A DNA stretch of 64,000 nucleotides from Oscillatoria acuminata PCC 6304 (GCF_000317105.1 NC_019693.1:4899227-4963226), one strand, 5' to 3'; shown: positions 8,755 through 19,600, counted from the stretch's first letter. Numbers and translations are program-made. Notes: generated by a model not told the origin, from the sequence alone.

Positions 8755-10473
8755 ATGTTTTGGCCCGATGGACACACCCTGCAAAACGGTAAACTGGTGA
8801 TTGACCACGTTCTCGGTCAAGGTGGATTCGGCATTACCTACAAAGCCATCCATCGCGGGTTTAACGCGCCAGTGGTGATTAAAACGCCGAACGCTTATCT
8901 CCGGAAGGACCCAGAATATCCGAAATATGTGAAGCGCTTCATCCGAGAAGCTCAGACTCTGGCTAAACTGGAACAGAATCCTCACCCCAATATTGTCCGG
9001 GTTAAGGATTTATTTGAGGAAGGGGATGCCCATTGTTTGGTGATGGAGTTTATCGATGGAACGACCTTATGGGACTATGTACAGCAACGCGGCTCCCTGT
9101 CTGAAACCGAGGCCCTGAGCTATATTCGCCCGATCGCCGATGCGTTGGTTCAGGTGCATGGGGTGGGTTTGGTACATCGAGATGTCACCCCGATGAATAT
9201 TATGCTGCGGGATAATCGGCAGCCGGTTTTGATTGATTTTGGCATTTCTGGGGAGATTGTCCCCTCGTCTATTATTAGTTCCAAAATGTTTGGCAATCGT
9301 GCCTTTGCGCCCTATGAACAGTTAATTAAGGGCGATCGCAACCCCACAGTCGATATCTATACCCTGGCCGCTTCCCTATACTACCTGATTACCGGACAAC
9401 TCCCCCAAGATTGTTTTTCCCGCAAAGTGGATAATGAGCCATTGATTGACCCCAAAGACTTAGTGTTGGTCAGTCAGCCAATCAATGATGCGATTCTCAA
9501 AGGAATGGAATTGCTCCCGAAAAAGCGCTATACTTCAATGGCTGCTTTCTTAGGGTTATTATCCCCTGCACCTGCTCCACCCCCTGAAAAAATCTACCAC
9601 TACGAAATCATCACCCTCAATCAACAAGGGGAAATAGCTCAACGGCAAAAGGGACAGAATCGCGGCGTTTTGGAAACCACCCTAGGCTTAAACCTAGAAA
9701 TGGTCGTGATTCCTGCCGGAGAATTCCTCATGGGATTGCCGGAGAATGAAGCGGAGCGAAGTAGTGCCGAAGGCCCCCAACATCGAGTGATCTTACCAGA
9801 ATTTTTGATGAGTCGCACGCCTATCACTCAAGCGCAATGGCGAATTGTTGCCCAGATCCCCCAAGTGGTGCGTTCCCTGGAGCCTGATCCTGCTTACTTT
9901 AAAGGCAATAACAATCCTGTAGAAGGGGTGAGTTGGGAAGACTGTATCGAATTCTGCCTGCGGTTAAACCAAGCCACTGGTCAGCCCTACCGCCTTCCCA
10001 GTGAAGCGGAATGGGAATATGCCTGTCGGGCTGGAACCAGCACCCCTTATCACTTCGGCCCCACCCTCTCCCCCCGAGTCGCAAACTATGACGGCAATTA
10101 CACCTATGGTCAGGGCAAAAAAGGGGAATATCGAAAAAAAACAATTCCCGTGGGCAGTTTAAATGCGCCGAATGCCTGGGGATTACAGGATATGCATGGG
10201 AATGTGTGGGAGTGGTGTTTAGATGATTGGCATAACAGCTATGAAGGTGCGCCAACCGATGGGAGAGCATGGATAGAGAATGATAATCATTATCAGAACA
10301 TAATAGATTGGCTAAAAGATTTGTTGAATAAAAGGTCAACTCACAAGCTGCTGCGTGGCGGTTCCTGGTGCCACTACCCAAGGTACTGCCGTTGTGCCGT
10401 TCGCATCCACGGCACCCGCGACTACGAGAACAACAGCTTAGGTTTTCGCGTGGTGGCCCCCCGAACTGCTTAA
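8755..10473 (+). CDS. Ser/Thr protein kinase fused to FGE-sulfatase (C-type-lectin-fold) domain; DGR target protein
   Basis: 572 residues. Residues 1-270 are a Hanks-type kinase with the Gly loop GQGGFG (21-26), Lys43 in VVIKTPN, catalytic loop HRDVTPMN (Asp143), DFG at 161-163 and APYEQ, so it should be active. A proline-rich linker (271-280) leads to a formylglycine-generating-enzyme-like domain from about residue 315 (MVVIPAGEFLMG, YRLPSEAEWEYACRAG, GLQDMHGNVWEWC, LLRGGSW, GFRVV). In DGR target proteins this fold displays a hypervariable surface. Residues 533-572 carry that pattern: after GGSW come C-H-Y, Y, C, I-H-G-T and Y at positions encoded by TGC, CAC, TAC, ATC, GGC and ACC, each an AAC codon changed at adenines. 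Immediately downstream are avd and reverse-transcriptase remnants. No signal peptide or membrane segment is seen. Confidence 0.88.
   Translation: MFWPDGHTLQNGKLVIDHVLGQGGFGITYKAIHRGFNAPVVIKTPNAYLRKDPEYPKYVKRFIREAQTLAKLEQNPHPNIVRVKDLFEEGDAHCLVMEFIDGTTLWDYVQQRGSLSETEALSYIRPIADALVQVHGVGLVHRDVTPMNIMLRDNRQPVLIDFGISGEIVPSSIISSKMFGNRAFAPYEQLIKGDRNPTVDIYTLAASLYYLITGQLPQDCFSRKVDNEPLIDPKDLVLVSQPINDAILKGMELLPKKRYTSMAAFLGLLSPAPAPPPEKIYHYEIITLNQQGEIAQRQKGQNRGVLETTLGLNLEMVVIPAGEFLMGLPENEAERSSAEGPQHRVILPEFLMSRTPITQAQWRIVAQIPQVVRSLEPDPAYFKGNNNPVEGVSWEDCIEFCLRLNQATGQPYRLPSEAEWEYACRAGTSTPYHFGPTLSPRVANYDGNYTYGQGKKGEYRKKTIPVGSLNAPNAWGLQDMHGNVWEWCLDDWHNSYEGAPTDGRAWIENDNHYQNIIDWLKDLLNKRSTHKLLRGGSWCHYPRYCRCAVRIHGTRDYENNSLGFRVVAPRTA
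10351..10462 (+). other. Variable repeat (VR) at the 3' end of the kinase-FGE gene
   Basis: This is the last 110 bases of the kinase-FGE reading frame, encoding LRGGSW to GFRVVA. Nearly all codons at the diverse positions end in C and are one or two adenine changes away from AAC, while conserved codons (CGT GGC GGT TCC TGG, CGC GAC, GGT TTT CGC) contain few mutable adenines. This is the expected footprint of adenine-directed DGR mutagenesis. No matching adenine-rich template repeat is seen in the window, so the original sequence is inferred. Confidence 0.75.
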
Positions 10474-10504
10474 CCCTTTACTCTCTTTCCCTCTTTCCCT
10501 CTTT

Positions 10505-10526
10505 TGGCGCAGAGCGCCATTTTTTA
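10505..10526 (+). terminator. Hairpin plus T-tract after the variable repeat
   Basis: Perfect stem tggcgc / gcgcca with a 3-base loop, then a run of T, about 30 bases after the kinase-FGE stop and preceded by a pyrimidine-rich tract. It fits an intrinsic terminator. DGRs also commonly carry a short hairpin just downstream of the variable repeat that aids retrohoming, so it may have had that role too. Confidence 0.7.
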
Positions 10527-10596
10527 TTTTTTTTAGCTAACCCTCCACCTGACTATGCTTTCATAAAGAAAGGTAACCTCTTTTTTACAAACCGGA

Positions 10597-10815
10597 ATGG
10601 ACGAACTGCCGATTATTAAAAAAACTTATGATTTGATACAATGGTATATTCCCATTCTCAACCGATTACCCCGGGTTCATAAAATGATGCTGGGAGAGCG
10701 GATTGTTACCAATCTCTATGAATTCCTAGAGAATCTGATTATAGCACGATATTCATCCCCAAAAAGCAACCTATTGCGCGCCCTGAACCCGAAACTTTCT
10801 ATCCTCCGCTATTAG
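10597..10815 (+). pseudogene. avd: Truncated DGR accessory protein gene (avd)
   Basis: 72 residues beginning MDELPIIKKTYDLIQWYIPILNRLPRVHKMMLGERI, which is the conserved N-terminal half of Avd, the four-helix-bundle accessory variability determinant of diversity-generating retroelements (normally about 110-125 residues). Avd assembles as a basic barrel-like pentamer that binds the reverse transcriptase and the template RNA. The match runs to about LSILRY and then a stop codon occurs where the third helix should begin; from there the DNA matches reverse transcriptase in another frame. The C-terminal helices, the template repeat and the start of the RT gene therefore seem to have been lost in one deletion near 10809-10815. 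The product is unlikely to fold as functional Avd. Confidence 0.8.
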
Positions 10816-10985
10816 AACGGTCCTTTATTGATACCTTATACACAAACCGCATCGGCTACGGTAGGCACCGCGCCCTAGAAAAATTCAAAACCCTCGCCCG
10901 CACTCACCGCTACATTCTCCAGTGCGATATTGGGAAATTTTTCCCCACCATTAATCATAGCCTGCTCTTCAACTCGCCAGAATAG
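10809..10985 (+). pseudogene. Fragment of DGR-type reverse transcriptase
   Basis: A 58-codon stretch, in a different frame from the avd remnant, reads LLERSFIDTLYTNRIGYG, then RHRALEKFKTLARTHRY, then ILQCDIGKFFPTINHSLL before diverging and reaching a stop. This is the RT segment covering ERSFI-x3-Y-x-NR-x-GKG-x-HRAL and the motif with the first catalytic aspartate (Q-C-D-I-x-K-FFP-x-I-x-H). The YxDD motif, the thumb and the whole N-terminus are missing, so it cannot be active. It joins the truncated avd at its 5' end and unrecognised DNA at about 10968. Group II intron or retron RT is a less likely source, because avd lies directly upstream. Confidence 0.78.
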
Positions 10986-11141
10986 CTCAAGGGGAATTGG
11001 GTTAGCGTGCAATCGAGGAGTTCAGTTTCATTCCGGTGATGCCCCGGCATCCAAATATCTCGTCACCCAAAGGTGGGGGAGTAGGGACATCCGAAACCCG
11101 ACTAATGGGATAATGAGGGCAAATCCTATAATACAAATCTT

Positions 11142-12101
11142 ATGACGTGGGAAAAAGGAAAAACACTAAAGGGCGGGGCCTACACCATTGAAAGTGTGTT
11201 AGGGCAAGGGCGATTTGCCATCACCTATCTAGCGCACGATCGCATGGGGGAACGGGTGGCGATTAAAACCCTCAATCCTGATTCCTCAGTCTTAGGGCAA
11301 ATGAGCGCGGCGGATCGTCAAGCCTTCGGCAGTAAATTTTATGATGAAGCGCTCAAACTGGAAAAATGTAAACATCCGAATATTGTGCCAGTGCGGGATG
11401 TGTTTGAGGAGTCGGTGCGCGCTTGGTTCAGCCAAGTCCGCTATGCTTGTATTGTTATGGACTATATCGATGGCTTTGATCTAGAGCATCGGCGATCGCC
11501 CCGTCTGCCGATCGCTGAGGTATTACGCTATGGACGACAAATTGGCTCAGCTTTGATTGCCGTCCATGCACAAAAGATACTCCATCGGGATGTGAAACCG
11601 GGGAATATTATCGTGCGATCGCATCGGGGCAAAAGTGAGGCAATTCTGATTGATTTTGGTTTGGCTCGTGCCTTTGAGCATCCCCTCACCCAAAAAATTA
11701 CCAGTAGTGGGTTTGCACCTATTGAGCTATACTCTAATCAATTGAAGCGCGGCCCTTGGACTGATGTCTATGGTTTAGCCGCCACACTCTACGAATTACT
11801 CACTGGAAAACCCCCAGAGGATGCCCTAGCCCGCCATGATGAAGATATAGCGGTGGATTTAACTCCCCCGCGATGTTATGTTCGCCAAATTAGTAAGCGA
11901 GTGAATCAGGCGATCGTCCAAGGTTTAGCCCTGATGCCGGACGATCGGACCCCATCAGTTCCTCAGTTTTTACGACAATTGGGAGTGGGACAGTGGTATG
12001 TCCCCTTTCCGGATTGGGATGTCAATATTTGGGTACAGGTGGGCATTATGGTAGGAACTCTTCTCGGGGCAACTGCGACGATCATAGCCCTCTTGAAATA
12101 G
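11142..12101 (+). CDS. Ser/Thr protein kinase with C-terminal membrane anchor
   Basis: 319 residues. Kinase elements are complete: Gly loop GQGRFAITYLA, VAIK, an extended alpha-C region, HRDVKPGN, DFGLA and APIELY-S. The domain ends near residue 280 and is followed by one hydrophobic helix (VGIMVGTLLGATATIIALL) at the very C-terminus, so the kinase would sit on the cytoplasmic face with a tail anchor and no external sensor domain. It closely resembles the kinase at 57859 in domain plan and motifs (PL/TQ..SS/TR-x-S-GFAPIELYS). A tataat box lies only 10-16 bases before the ATG, so the leader is very short. The gene begins about 155 bases after the RT fragment. Confidence 0.88.
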   Translation: MTWEKGKTLKGGAYTIESVLGQGRFAITYLAHDRMGERVAIKTLNPDSSVLGQMSAADRQAFGSKFYDEALKLEKCKHPNIVPVRDVFEESVRAWFSQVRYACIVMDYIDGFDLEHRRSPRLPIAEVLRYGRQIGSALIAVHAQKILHRDVKPGNIIVRSHRGKSEAILIDFGLARAFEHPLTQKITSSGFAPIELYSNQLKRGPWTDVYGLAATLYELLTGKPPEDALARHDEDIAVDLTPPRCYVRQISKRVNQAIVQGLALMPDDRTPSVPQFLRQLGVGQWYVPFPDWDVNIWVQVGIMVGTLLGATATIIALLK

Positions 12102-12208
12102 GGCTTTTGCAGAATTCTTCGGTCACAAAAAGAGGGGGAATTTAGTTAATCCGGTGAGATTCAAAACTTGTTATAATACATCAATCGTAACTAACAATAA
12201 TCGGGACT

Positions 12209-12844
12209 ATGGTTCAAACTCCTATTCCCTCTCATATTCTCTACCCGGACTCTGATGGTAAGCCGATGGCAGAAAATACCCTGCAATATCGCTGGATTGT
12301 GCGGTTAGTCACTAATCTCAAGCAACTTCTCAAGGACCAAATTGCCTTTGTTGCGGGGGATTTACTCTGGTATCCGGTTCGGGTAGAACGTCCTCCTGCC
12401 CCTTGTCAAGCGCCGGATGCAATGGTAGCTTTCGGTCGTCCGGATGGGGACCGAGGTAGTTATAAACAGTGGGAAGAAGACAACATTGCCCCCCAGGTGG
12501 TGTTTGAAATTATCTCCCCCAGTAACACCATCAGCGAAATGACTGCGAAACAAAATTTTTATGCACAGTATGGTGTGCTGGAAATGTTTTTTTATGACCC
12601 CCAATCTCATGATTTTTGGGGGTTGCATCGGGCGACGGCGCAAGATAGCTTAATGTTTATCAACCCCGATGATTTACCCTGGATTTCTCCGCTGTTGAAT
12701 ATTCGCTTTGAACTATCTGCGGATGGGTTGGCGGTGTATCATCCTGATGGGGAATTGTTCAAGGAACCAGGGGAGTTGTTTGAGGAACGCGATCGCGCCT
12801 TTGCTAAACTTCGGGAAATGGGGATTGACCCAGAAACCCTGTAA
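12209..12844 (+). CDS. Uma2-family (DUF820) putative nuclease
   Basis: 211 residues with the Uma2/DUF820 hallmarks: PxPxHILYPDSDG start, LVTNLKQLL, V-A-GDLLWYPV-x2-ERPPAPC-x-APDAMVAFGRP, QVVFEIISPSN and QNFYAQYGVLEMFFYDP. This family has a PD-(D/E)XK-like restriction-endonuclease fold with catalytic acids in the PD and E-x-x (FEIISP) segments; it is vastly expanded in cyanobacteria and its natural function is unclear. The C-terminus ends in a short coiled-coil-like stretch. A tataat box occurs at 12172. The 5' end including this promoter is duplicated downstream at 12913-13256. Confidence 0.88.
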   Translation: MVQTPIPSHILYPDSDGKPMAENTLQYRWIVRLVTNLKQLLKDQIAFVAGDLLWYPVRVERPPAPCQAPDAMVAFGRPDGDRGSYKQWEEDNIAPQVVFEIISPSNTISEMTAKQNFYAQYGVLEMFFYDPQSHDFWGLHRATAQDSLMFINPDDLPWISPLLNIRFELSADGLAVYHPDGELFKEPGELFEERDRAFAKLREMGIDPETL

Positions 12845-12912
12845 AAATTGCAGTCGAGGAGAGGTGGGAAAACGTCTGCCCACGCTCTCCCTTCTTCCTT
12901 TGGAGAACCGGA

Positions 12913-13256
12913 TTGGTTATAATACATCAATCCTAATTAACAATAATCGGGACTATGGTTCAAACTCCTATTCCCTCTCATATTCTCTACCCGGACTCTG
13001 ATGGTAAGCCGATGGCGGAAAATACCCTACAGTCTCGCTGGATTGTGCGGTTAGTCACTAATCTCAAGCAACTTCTCAAGGACCAAGTTGCTTTTGTTGC
13101 GGGGGATTTACTCTGGTATCCGGTTCGGGTAGAACGTCCTCCCGCCCCTTGTCAAGCGCCGGATGCAATGGTAGCGTTGGGTCGTCCGGATGGGGACCGA
13201 GGTAGTTATAAACAGTGGGAAGAAGACAATATTGCCCCCCAGGTGGTGTTTGAAAT
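12913..13256 (+). repeat. Partial tandem duplication of the Uma2 gene 5' region
   Basis: About 340 bases from the promoter (ttataatacatcaatc) through codon 100 repeat 12170-12512 with only scattered substitutions, mostly silent. The duplication ends sharply inside the FEI codons. The similarity indicates a recent event. Confidence 0.85.
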
Positions 13257-13266
13257 GTCCTCGTGA
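12955..13266 (+). pseudogene. Truncated copy of the Uma2-family gene
   Basis: 103 codons whose first 100 match the upstream Uma2 protein with very few changes (for example Y to S and F to L), then a switch to unrelated sequence after QVVFE and a stop within a few codons. The catalytic region beyond the FEI strand and the C-terminal half are missing, so nuclease function is not expected. It retains its own copy of the promoter and start codon and could still be expressed as a fragment. Confidence 0.85.
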
Positions 13267-13383
13267 CAATGAAACAGCCCTACTCTGGAAGAGGGCTGGG
13301 GTGAGGGCGGATGAGGGCGGACTTGCTAAACGGTAAGATGTATCCCCAGTAGGGTTTATTGTCATCTTTGGGAGAAGGTTGAT

Positions 13384-13614
13384 ATGAGTGAGTCACCGCG
13401 TTTGCCCCCTGAAACTTTTGCACTGGGAAGAATTGCCAGTTTACTGGTACTGATTGATGTGGACGGAGATTGTTATATTTTCCCGGCACTTCCTAGACGG
13501 GATGAATCCCTCCGTCCGCCAGTGGTGGTGATTCCTCGCAGTCGTGAGGGCGATCGCCTGATTCAGTTGCGCCCCACTCTCGACACAGATATTCCGAGTG
13601 GGGATAACAATTGA
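13384..13614 (+). CDS. Small hypothetical protein
   Basis: 76 residues, preceded by a good ribosome site (GGGAGAAGG about 6 bases before ATG). The sequence (FALGRIASLLVLIDVDGDCYIFPALPRRDESLRPPVVVIPRSREGDRLIQLRP) is compact and mixed alpha/beta in appearance with a GDRLIQLRP ending; I do not recognise a family. It is convergent with the giant CHAT gene, whose stop lies 60 bases away. It is supported only by the ribosome site and sensible composition. Confidence 0.5.
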   Translation: MSESPRLPPETFALGRIASLLVLIDVDGDCYIFPALPRRDESLRPPVVVIPRSREGDRLIQLRPTLDTDIPSGDNN

Positions 13615-13672
13615 TAATGGTCATTTGTCATTGGTAAATAGTGAAAATTACCCCGACTCATTGAGGTTTTTC

Positions 13673-16600
13673 TTACCAAGGACTGCCGATCGCGGTAAAT
13701 CCTGACCAATAATAAGGATGGGATAGGGAGAGGGTACTCAAATGGGATAATTCGGGAGGAAGTTGTACTGTTCCCGGTGCATTGAATAATTCACCGTTTT
13801 CGATGCGGATATTGTTATGAATCATGTTGATTTGTGCTTGCCGGAGTGCTTCGGATTTTAGGGGAGACGTGCGTAGATGATGGTAGAAATCTCTCATTAA
13901 TCCTAATGTGCCTTCATCGCTGACGTACCATAAGGATGCTAGGGCAGTTTTTACCCCGGATTGGACTGCTAATCCGCCAAATCCCAACTCTGCTTCTTCA
14001 TTTCCTAATGCAGTCCGGCAGGCACTTAATACTAAGAGTTCGACTTGGGGATTATCCCAATTGAAGGTCGGAATTTCATCCAAATATAACTGATTTTCCC
14101 ATAATTGGATGTAGGAATTGGAGGCATTGCCGGGAAGAAATTCAGCATGGGTGGCCAGATGAATAATGCTAAAGGATTCAGAGTGACGTTGGTTTAAGAG
14201 GTTTTCTCGGGTAAACTGTTGATTGAGAAAGGATTTGCCGGACCAAGTTTCTGAGGTGATTGACTCTAGTTCTAAGGGGACGGCGGGTAAGGATTTATGC
14301 TCGGTGAATTCGGAAGCTCCCATTGCCAAAATGTTGACATTTTCTAAGCTCTCGTAGATGTGATTGGTTAAACTAAAACTCGGAATTAAACTGTAATTGC
14401 AGGTTTCAACTAAGAATTTTTCACCATCATGCAAGGCGGCCAGGGGAATGCTTCGCAATCCGGGGTCGAGAGAAAACATTAAGGTAGAGATTCCCAGTTT
14501 TTGTAAGTCTGATTCCATTGGTGCAATCAACCATTGATGCAGTTGTTGTGCCGATCGCAAGTAACGAGTGTTATGACGTTGTTTCGGATCGGTGAGGGAT
14601 TGCCGAAATTCGTTTGCCTCTGCCAAGAGGGTTTCTCGGGTTGCTTCGGGAACGCTATAGCGAATGGGAACACCAATGGGAGGAACTAAGATGAGTTCAA
14701 GCTGTGATTCACGAGCGATCGCATAAATAATGGCCGCCTGTTTCCCCGTTTGCCGATCAATGGTTTGCAAGACGTCTTGAAAGTATTTGAGTGCAATACT
14801 TTGTTGTGCTAAGTTGGCAGTTACTCCCAAATATTGTCCAAATTCTTGGTTCCTGATTTGTTCGATTGTCCAGATGGATGCTTCGGGATCATCTTGTTCA
14901 AAAATACGGTCAATTTGTGCGCTGATGGCAGCGGCAGAATTAGGATTATTATGAGTGCTAGATTGAGGTTGGTCACTGTCGGAAGTTTGTGCTTCAGCAG
15001 AAGAGATAGCGCTTGAAGTTTGACTAGACTGGGTTTCGATGCGGGCGATCGTTGAGTGGGAATTTAGAGAATTGTACTCGGCAGTAGTGCGTTCTCGCCC
15101 TAATTCGTGGTAGGTTAGGCTAAACTGAGGGTCAAGACTGGTTTCTAAGGATAAAATTTGCTCACGGGGATAGAATCCAGGATTTTCTAAGGGGGAAAGG
15201 GGGTTTTTGCGATAGTCTTCGGGAAAGTTGACGATCGCTGATTCGGTTATGGATTCGGTTGTGGATTCTATTGAGAGTTCCAGCGGCGATCGCGTTTCTA
15301 GTGAGAGGATCGGGATGTCAGGGGACAAGGAGATCCCGGTGGCATCTTCCAAAACGGCGATCGGTGTTGATTCTGGGGATTGGGGTTCAAATTGTGGCGG
15401 TTGTCCCTGTTCCTGGGGTTGCGAGAGTTGCGGTTGTTCCCCTTGGTGGGGTTGCGAGACTGGCGGTTCCGTGGAAAGTTGAGCGATCGGTGCTGTGTCT
15501 TCTGGAATCAGCGGAGAAGTTGGCACATTGATGGGTAAACCGGGTTCCGGTTGCGCTGTCTGCGCTGGTAATTCCTGTGGCAATACTGGATGCATCGGTA
15601 CAACTATTCCCTGTGGCGCAGGATTGTTGACTGGCGCAGGAGTATTGACTGGCGCAGGATTGTTGACTGGCGCAGGATTGTTGACTGGCGCAGGAATGGG
15701 GGTGAGTGGGGTTTCTGCTGGCGCTGGTACTTCTACTGGCGCTGGTACTTCTACTGGCGCTGGCACTTCTTCTGGTGGCGGGGGTTCGGGAACGGAAATA
15801 ATGCCGATATTGCCTTGGGTAAAGGTATAAAGAAACGAACCGGAGGCGATCGCACTGCTGCCACTGGTAATCTGTGCTGCGGTTCCATTATTGGTGCCAT
15901 CACCGATGATAAATGGAGTGATTCCGTTACCCCCATGCCGAATGGTGATTGATCCACCATTCCCCCCTAGGGAGGAGATACTGGCGGGGTTGCCTTGCCG
16001 ATTGGTAAAGATCCCTGTGGCACGGAAAAAGCGTCCGGTGGTAATATCAACAAAACCGCCTTGGGTTGCACCTTCGCTATTGATCCAAGTGACTTGGATA
16101 TCCCAAGAGGGATCAAGGGTAACGTTTCCGCCGACCCCAGATATACCACTGGAATTAATTTCCCCCGAAGTAATTTGGGTGGAAGCATTGACAAAGATTT
16201 CGCCGCCATCGGTGGCACCGGATGAGGTAAGATGACCTGTGGCGATCTCACCTGTATTGCTGGTTAGGAAAATATACCCGCCTGCTGCTGTAGTAGAGGC
16301 AGTATTGAGATTTCCCAGGTTAAGATTGCCGTTGGTGCTGGTAATATTAATGTTGGTGGCACGAATATCCTCGGTGGTAACATCATTAGGTGCTGTAAAA
16401 TTAAGGGTTCCCCCTGCGGTTATCGGACCTTGCGTGGCGATCGCACCGTTGTTACTCGTTAAATTAATATCAGTCCCAGTAATTGCCTGAGTCGTGATAT
16501 TCCTGTCAGCATCCAGAGTAACGCCACCAGATGCATTCATTCCATTGCCAATGGCGATCGCACCTGTATTGCTGGTTAAATTAATATCAGTCCCCGTAAT

Positions 16601-19600
16601 TGCCTGAGTATTGATATCCGTGTTGGCAGTAAAATTAACCGCACCTGTTGCTGTGATGGAACTGCCTGTGGCGATCGCACCTGTATTGCTGGTTAAATTA
16701 ATATCAGTCCCCGTAATTGCCTGAGTGTTGATATCCGTGTTGGCAGTAAAATTAACTGCACCTGTTGCTGTGATTGGACTACCTGTGGCGATCGCACCAC
16801 TGGCGTTGATTGTTATGCCATCTGTACCTACAGTAATGGGTGAATTCGCATTAACCGTGGCGGCATTGACCGTTATTCCAGTAAGTGCGGTACTATTACC
16901 CAGAGTGCCGAATTCTACATTGCCAGTGCCTGCATTGACTGTGAGGGAACCGGGACCATTGACAGAGACGCCGGTTGTGGTGAGACTGCTGTTATCGCTA
17001 TCCGTTTCTAAAATAATCCCGGTTCCCGGAAGGTTGATGATGTTTGCCTGGGTGAAATCGATGCCGCCATTGGTATAGATATTGCCAAAGAGATTGAGGA
17101 TGGCAGCATTTTCAATGGTCAAACCGCCTAATTCGTTGCCATTACTGCCGATCGCATCCAGGGAAATGGTGCCGGTGGGTGCAGATAAAGTTAAGCGATG
17201 ATTGGCACCGGATATCGGACTGTTTTGCAAGAGGATATTCCCGGTATTGGCAGTGATGGCAACATCGGTGGTGAGTTGGGTCCCTCCGGTTGCTGCGGTG
17301 AAATCGAGGGTATTGTTGACTGTAATTTGATCAGCAATGGCGGTTGTACCTGTGGTAATCACCGTTAAACTCTGCAAGGGTTTGATACTGCCGATCGCAC
17401 CTTGGAAGGTAATCGGACCTTGAACCGCATTGAGGGTTAAGTTGAGATCGCCATCCAGGGTACTATTAAAGGTAATCGCACCCCCGTTCCCGGTAATTTG
17501 GAAGGTGGCATCGGTGGCAAGGGTAACGGGTGCATTGAGAGTGATAGTGTTATTGGTGGTGGTGATGTTCCCTGGAATTAGGGTACTACCATTTAAAAGA
17601 ATTGTTCCGCCAGTTCCAGACACTGCACTGGCATCCAGACTGCCGGTGGCGATCGCACTGGGGGTATTCAGGGAAATCGGACCGCCGTTCCCCGTTGCGG
17701 TAGAATAGGTGAGGATATCTCCGGTGGAGAGCATTTGAGCAGCAGTGAGGGTGACGGGTCCGCCATTAGTTGCGGCAGTGGTATCGAGTGTCCCCCCGTT
17801 GGTGCTGATCTCGCCGTTGGTACTGTTCAGGGTAATCGAATTACCGGGAGTGGTGATCGGGCCTGTGGTAATATTACCGGATGATTGTAAGGTGAGGGTG
17901 GCATTATCGGTTCCGGATAGGGTAAATCCAGTTGTAGTAATGGAACCGGGATTGAGTGGCGATCGCACTGTGATGGGATCGGCAAAGGTGACATTTCCCG
18001 ATAAGGCGATCGGACCACTACTATTAGCACGTCCGATGGTGAGGGAATTAAACCCATTTTGTAACCATCCTAAATCCGTGGCGGTTAAATCTAAGGTAGT
18101 CGCACCTGTATCAAATCCGCCACCCAAGGCGATCGCCAAGGAGGGAGTAAAGGGTTGCAGGATTAAATCTCCGGTTCCAGAAACTGGATTATAGAAGTCG
18201 ATTTCATCCCCGGTAAAGGTAATATTGCCGAGGATTGAGACAGTATTCCCATAACTTTGTCCCCCGGTGGTAGTTATATTTCCAGCAATTGTAGTCGTTC
18301 CCCCAGCATCAAGGGTCAGGGTTTGAGCATTGACAGTAGCATCAAATTGCGTCATTCCGGTACTATTTACGGTTAAGTCACCGACGGGATTAATATCTCC
18401 CACGGCACCGCTAAAGGTGACATTCCCGGAACCGGCAACGGCGGTTAAGGATTCGCTGCCGGTGGTGCTATTTAGGCGCTGGTTAAACTGAATGTTACCG
18501 CTGGTAGTGGTTCCACTGGCGTTGAGGAGGACCGATTGTGCTAGAGTCACATCCCCAGTAAAAATAATATCCAGTCCGCTGCCGTCGGTGGCGGAACTAT
18601 TGATATCGTTATAAAGAGTAATTTCCCCGGATACGGCATTGAGAGTCACGGTTCCAGCAGTGGTTGTCGAGTCGGCAGCAGTGGTACTGGAATTAATGCC
18701 ACCGAGGGTAATGATTCCGGTGGGAGAATTTAAGGTAATCGCGCCACCGGAGGCGGTTGGGGAACTGGTATCCAGGGTTCCGGCAGATGTATCCAGATTG
18801 CCGGTATTACTGGTGAGAGTTACTGTACCACCGGAATTGAGGATATTGCCAGTCTGAATAGTGCCATCCGCTTGCAAGGCGATCGCCTCTCCAGCATTCC
18901 CAGTTAAGGTTCCGCCAGTGGTATCGATCGCACCGCCGGACCCTAGCGCCTGAAGAGTGAGGGGGATATTCAACTCCAGATTACCCGTCAGGGAAATTAA
19001 CCCACTGGTATTACTCCCACCAATGGTAATCTGAGTAAATCCGGGTTGCAGTAAACTGAGTTCTGCCTCCGTTAAGTCGAGGGTTCCCACGCCACTCTCC
19101 ATTGTCCCCCCGACGGCGATCGCCTGGGTTGGAGTATAAGGTGCTAGGGTTAAACTGCCAACTCCTGAAACTGCCTGCTGAAAATCAATTTCATCTCCAG
19201 TCAAGATGACATCCCCGGTGATTGACAGCGCATTCCCATAGACTTGACCCAGGGGACCCGTTGTGGTCATATTTCCATTAATTTCTGTGACTCCACCGGC
19301 GTTGGTGGTGAGACTGGCACTGTTGACGGAACTGCCAAATTGGGTGGTTCCGGTACTGTTGAGAGTGAACTCTCCTAACTCCATTTGACTGCCGACTGCA
19401 CCCATAAGAGTGATATCACCTATACCCGCATTCAGGGTGAGGGAGTGAGTCCCATCGAGGGTACTGCCAAAGGTGACTGGATTTCCTCCACTGGTGAGGG
19501 TGACTGGATTGCCGAGACTGACCGCATTGCCAAAGGCGATCGCGCCGGTTGTCGTCAGATTGCTATTCAGTAGGGTAGTGCCACCGGCATCCGTAGTGAG

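Noticed and set aside
10816-11141. Searched for a DGR template repeat between and after the avd and RT remnants
   Set aside because: No stretch resembling the variable repeat with adenines was seen here or elsewhere in the window, on either strand.
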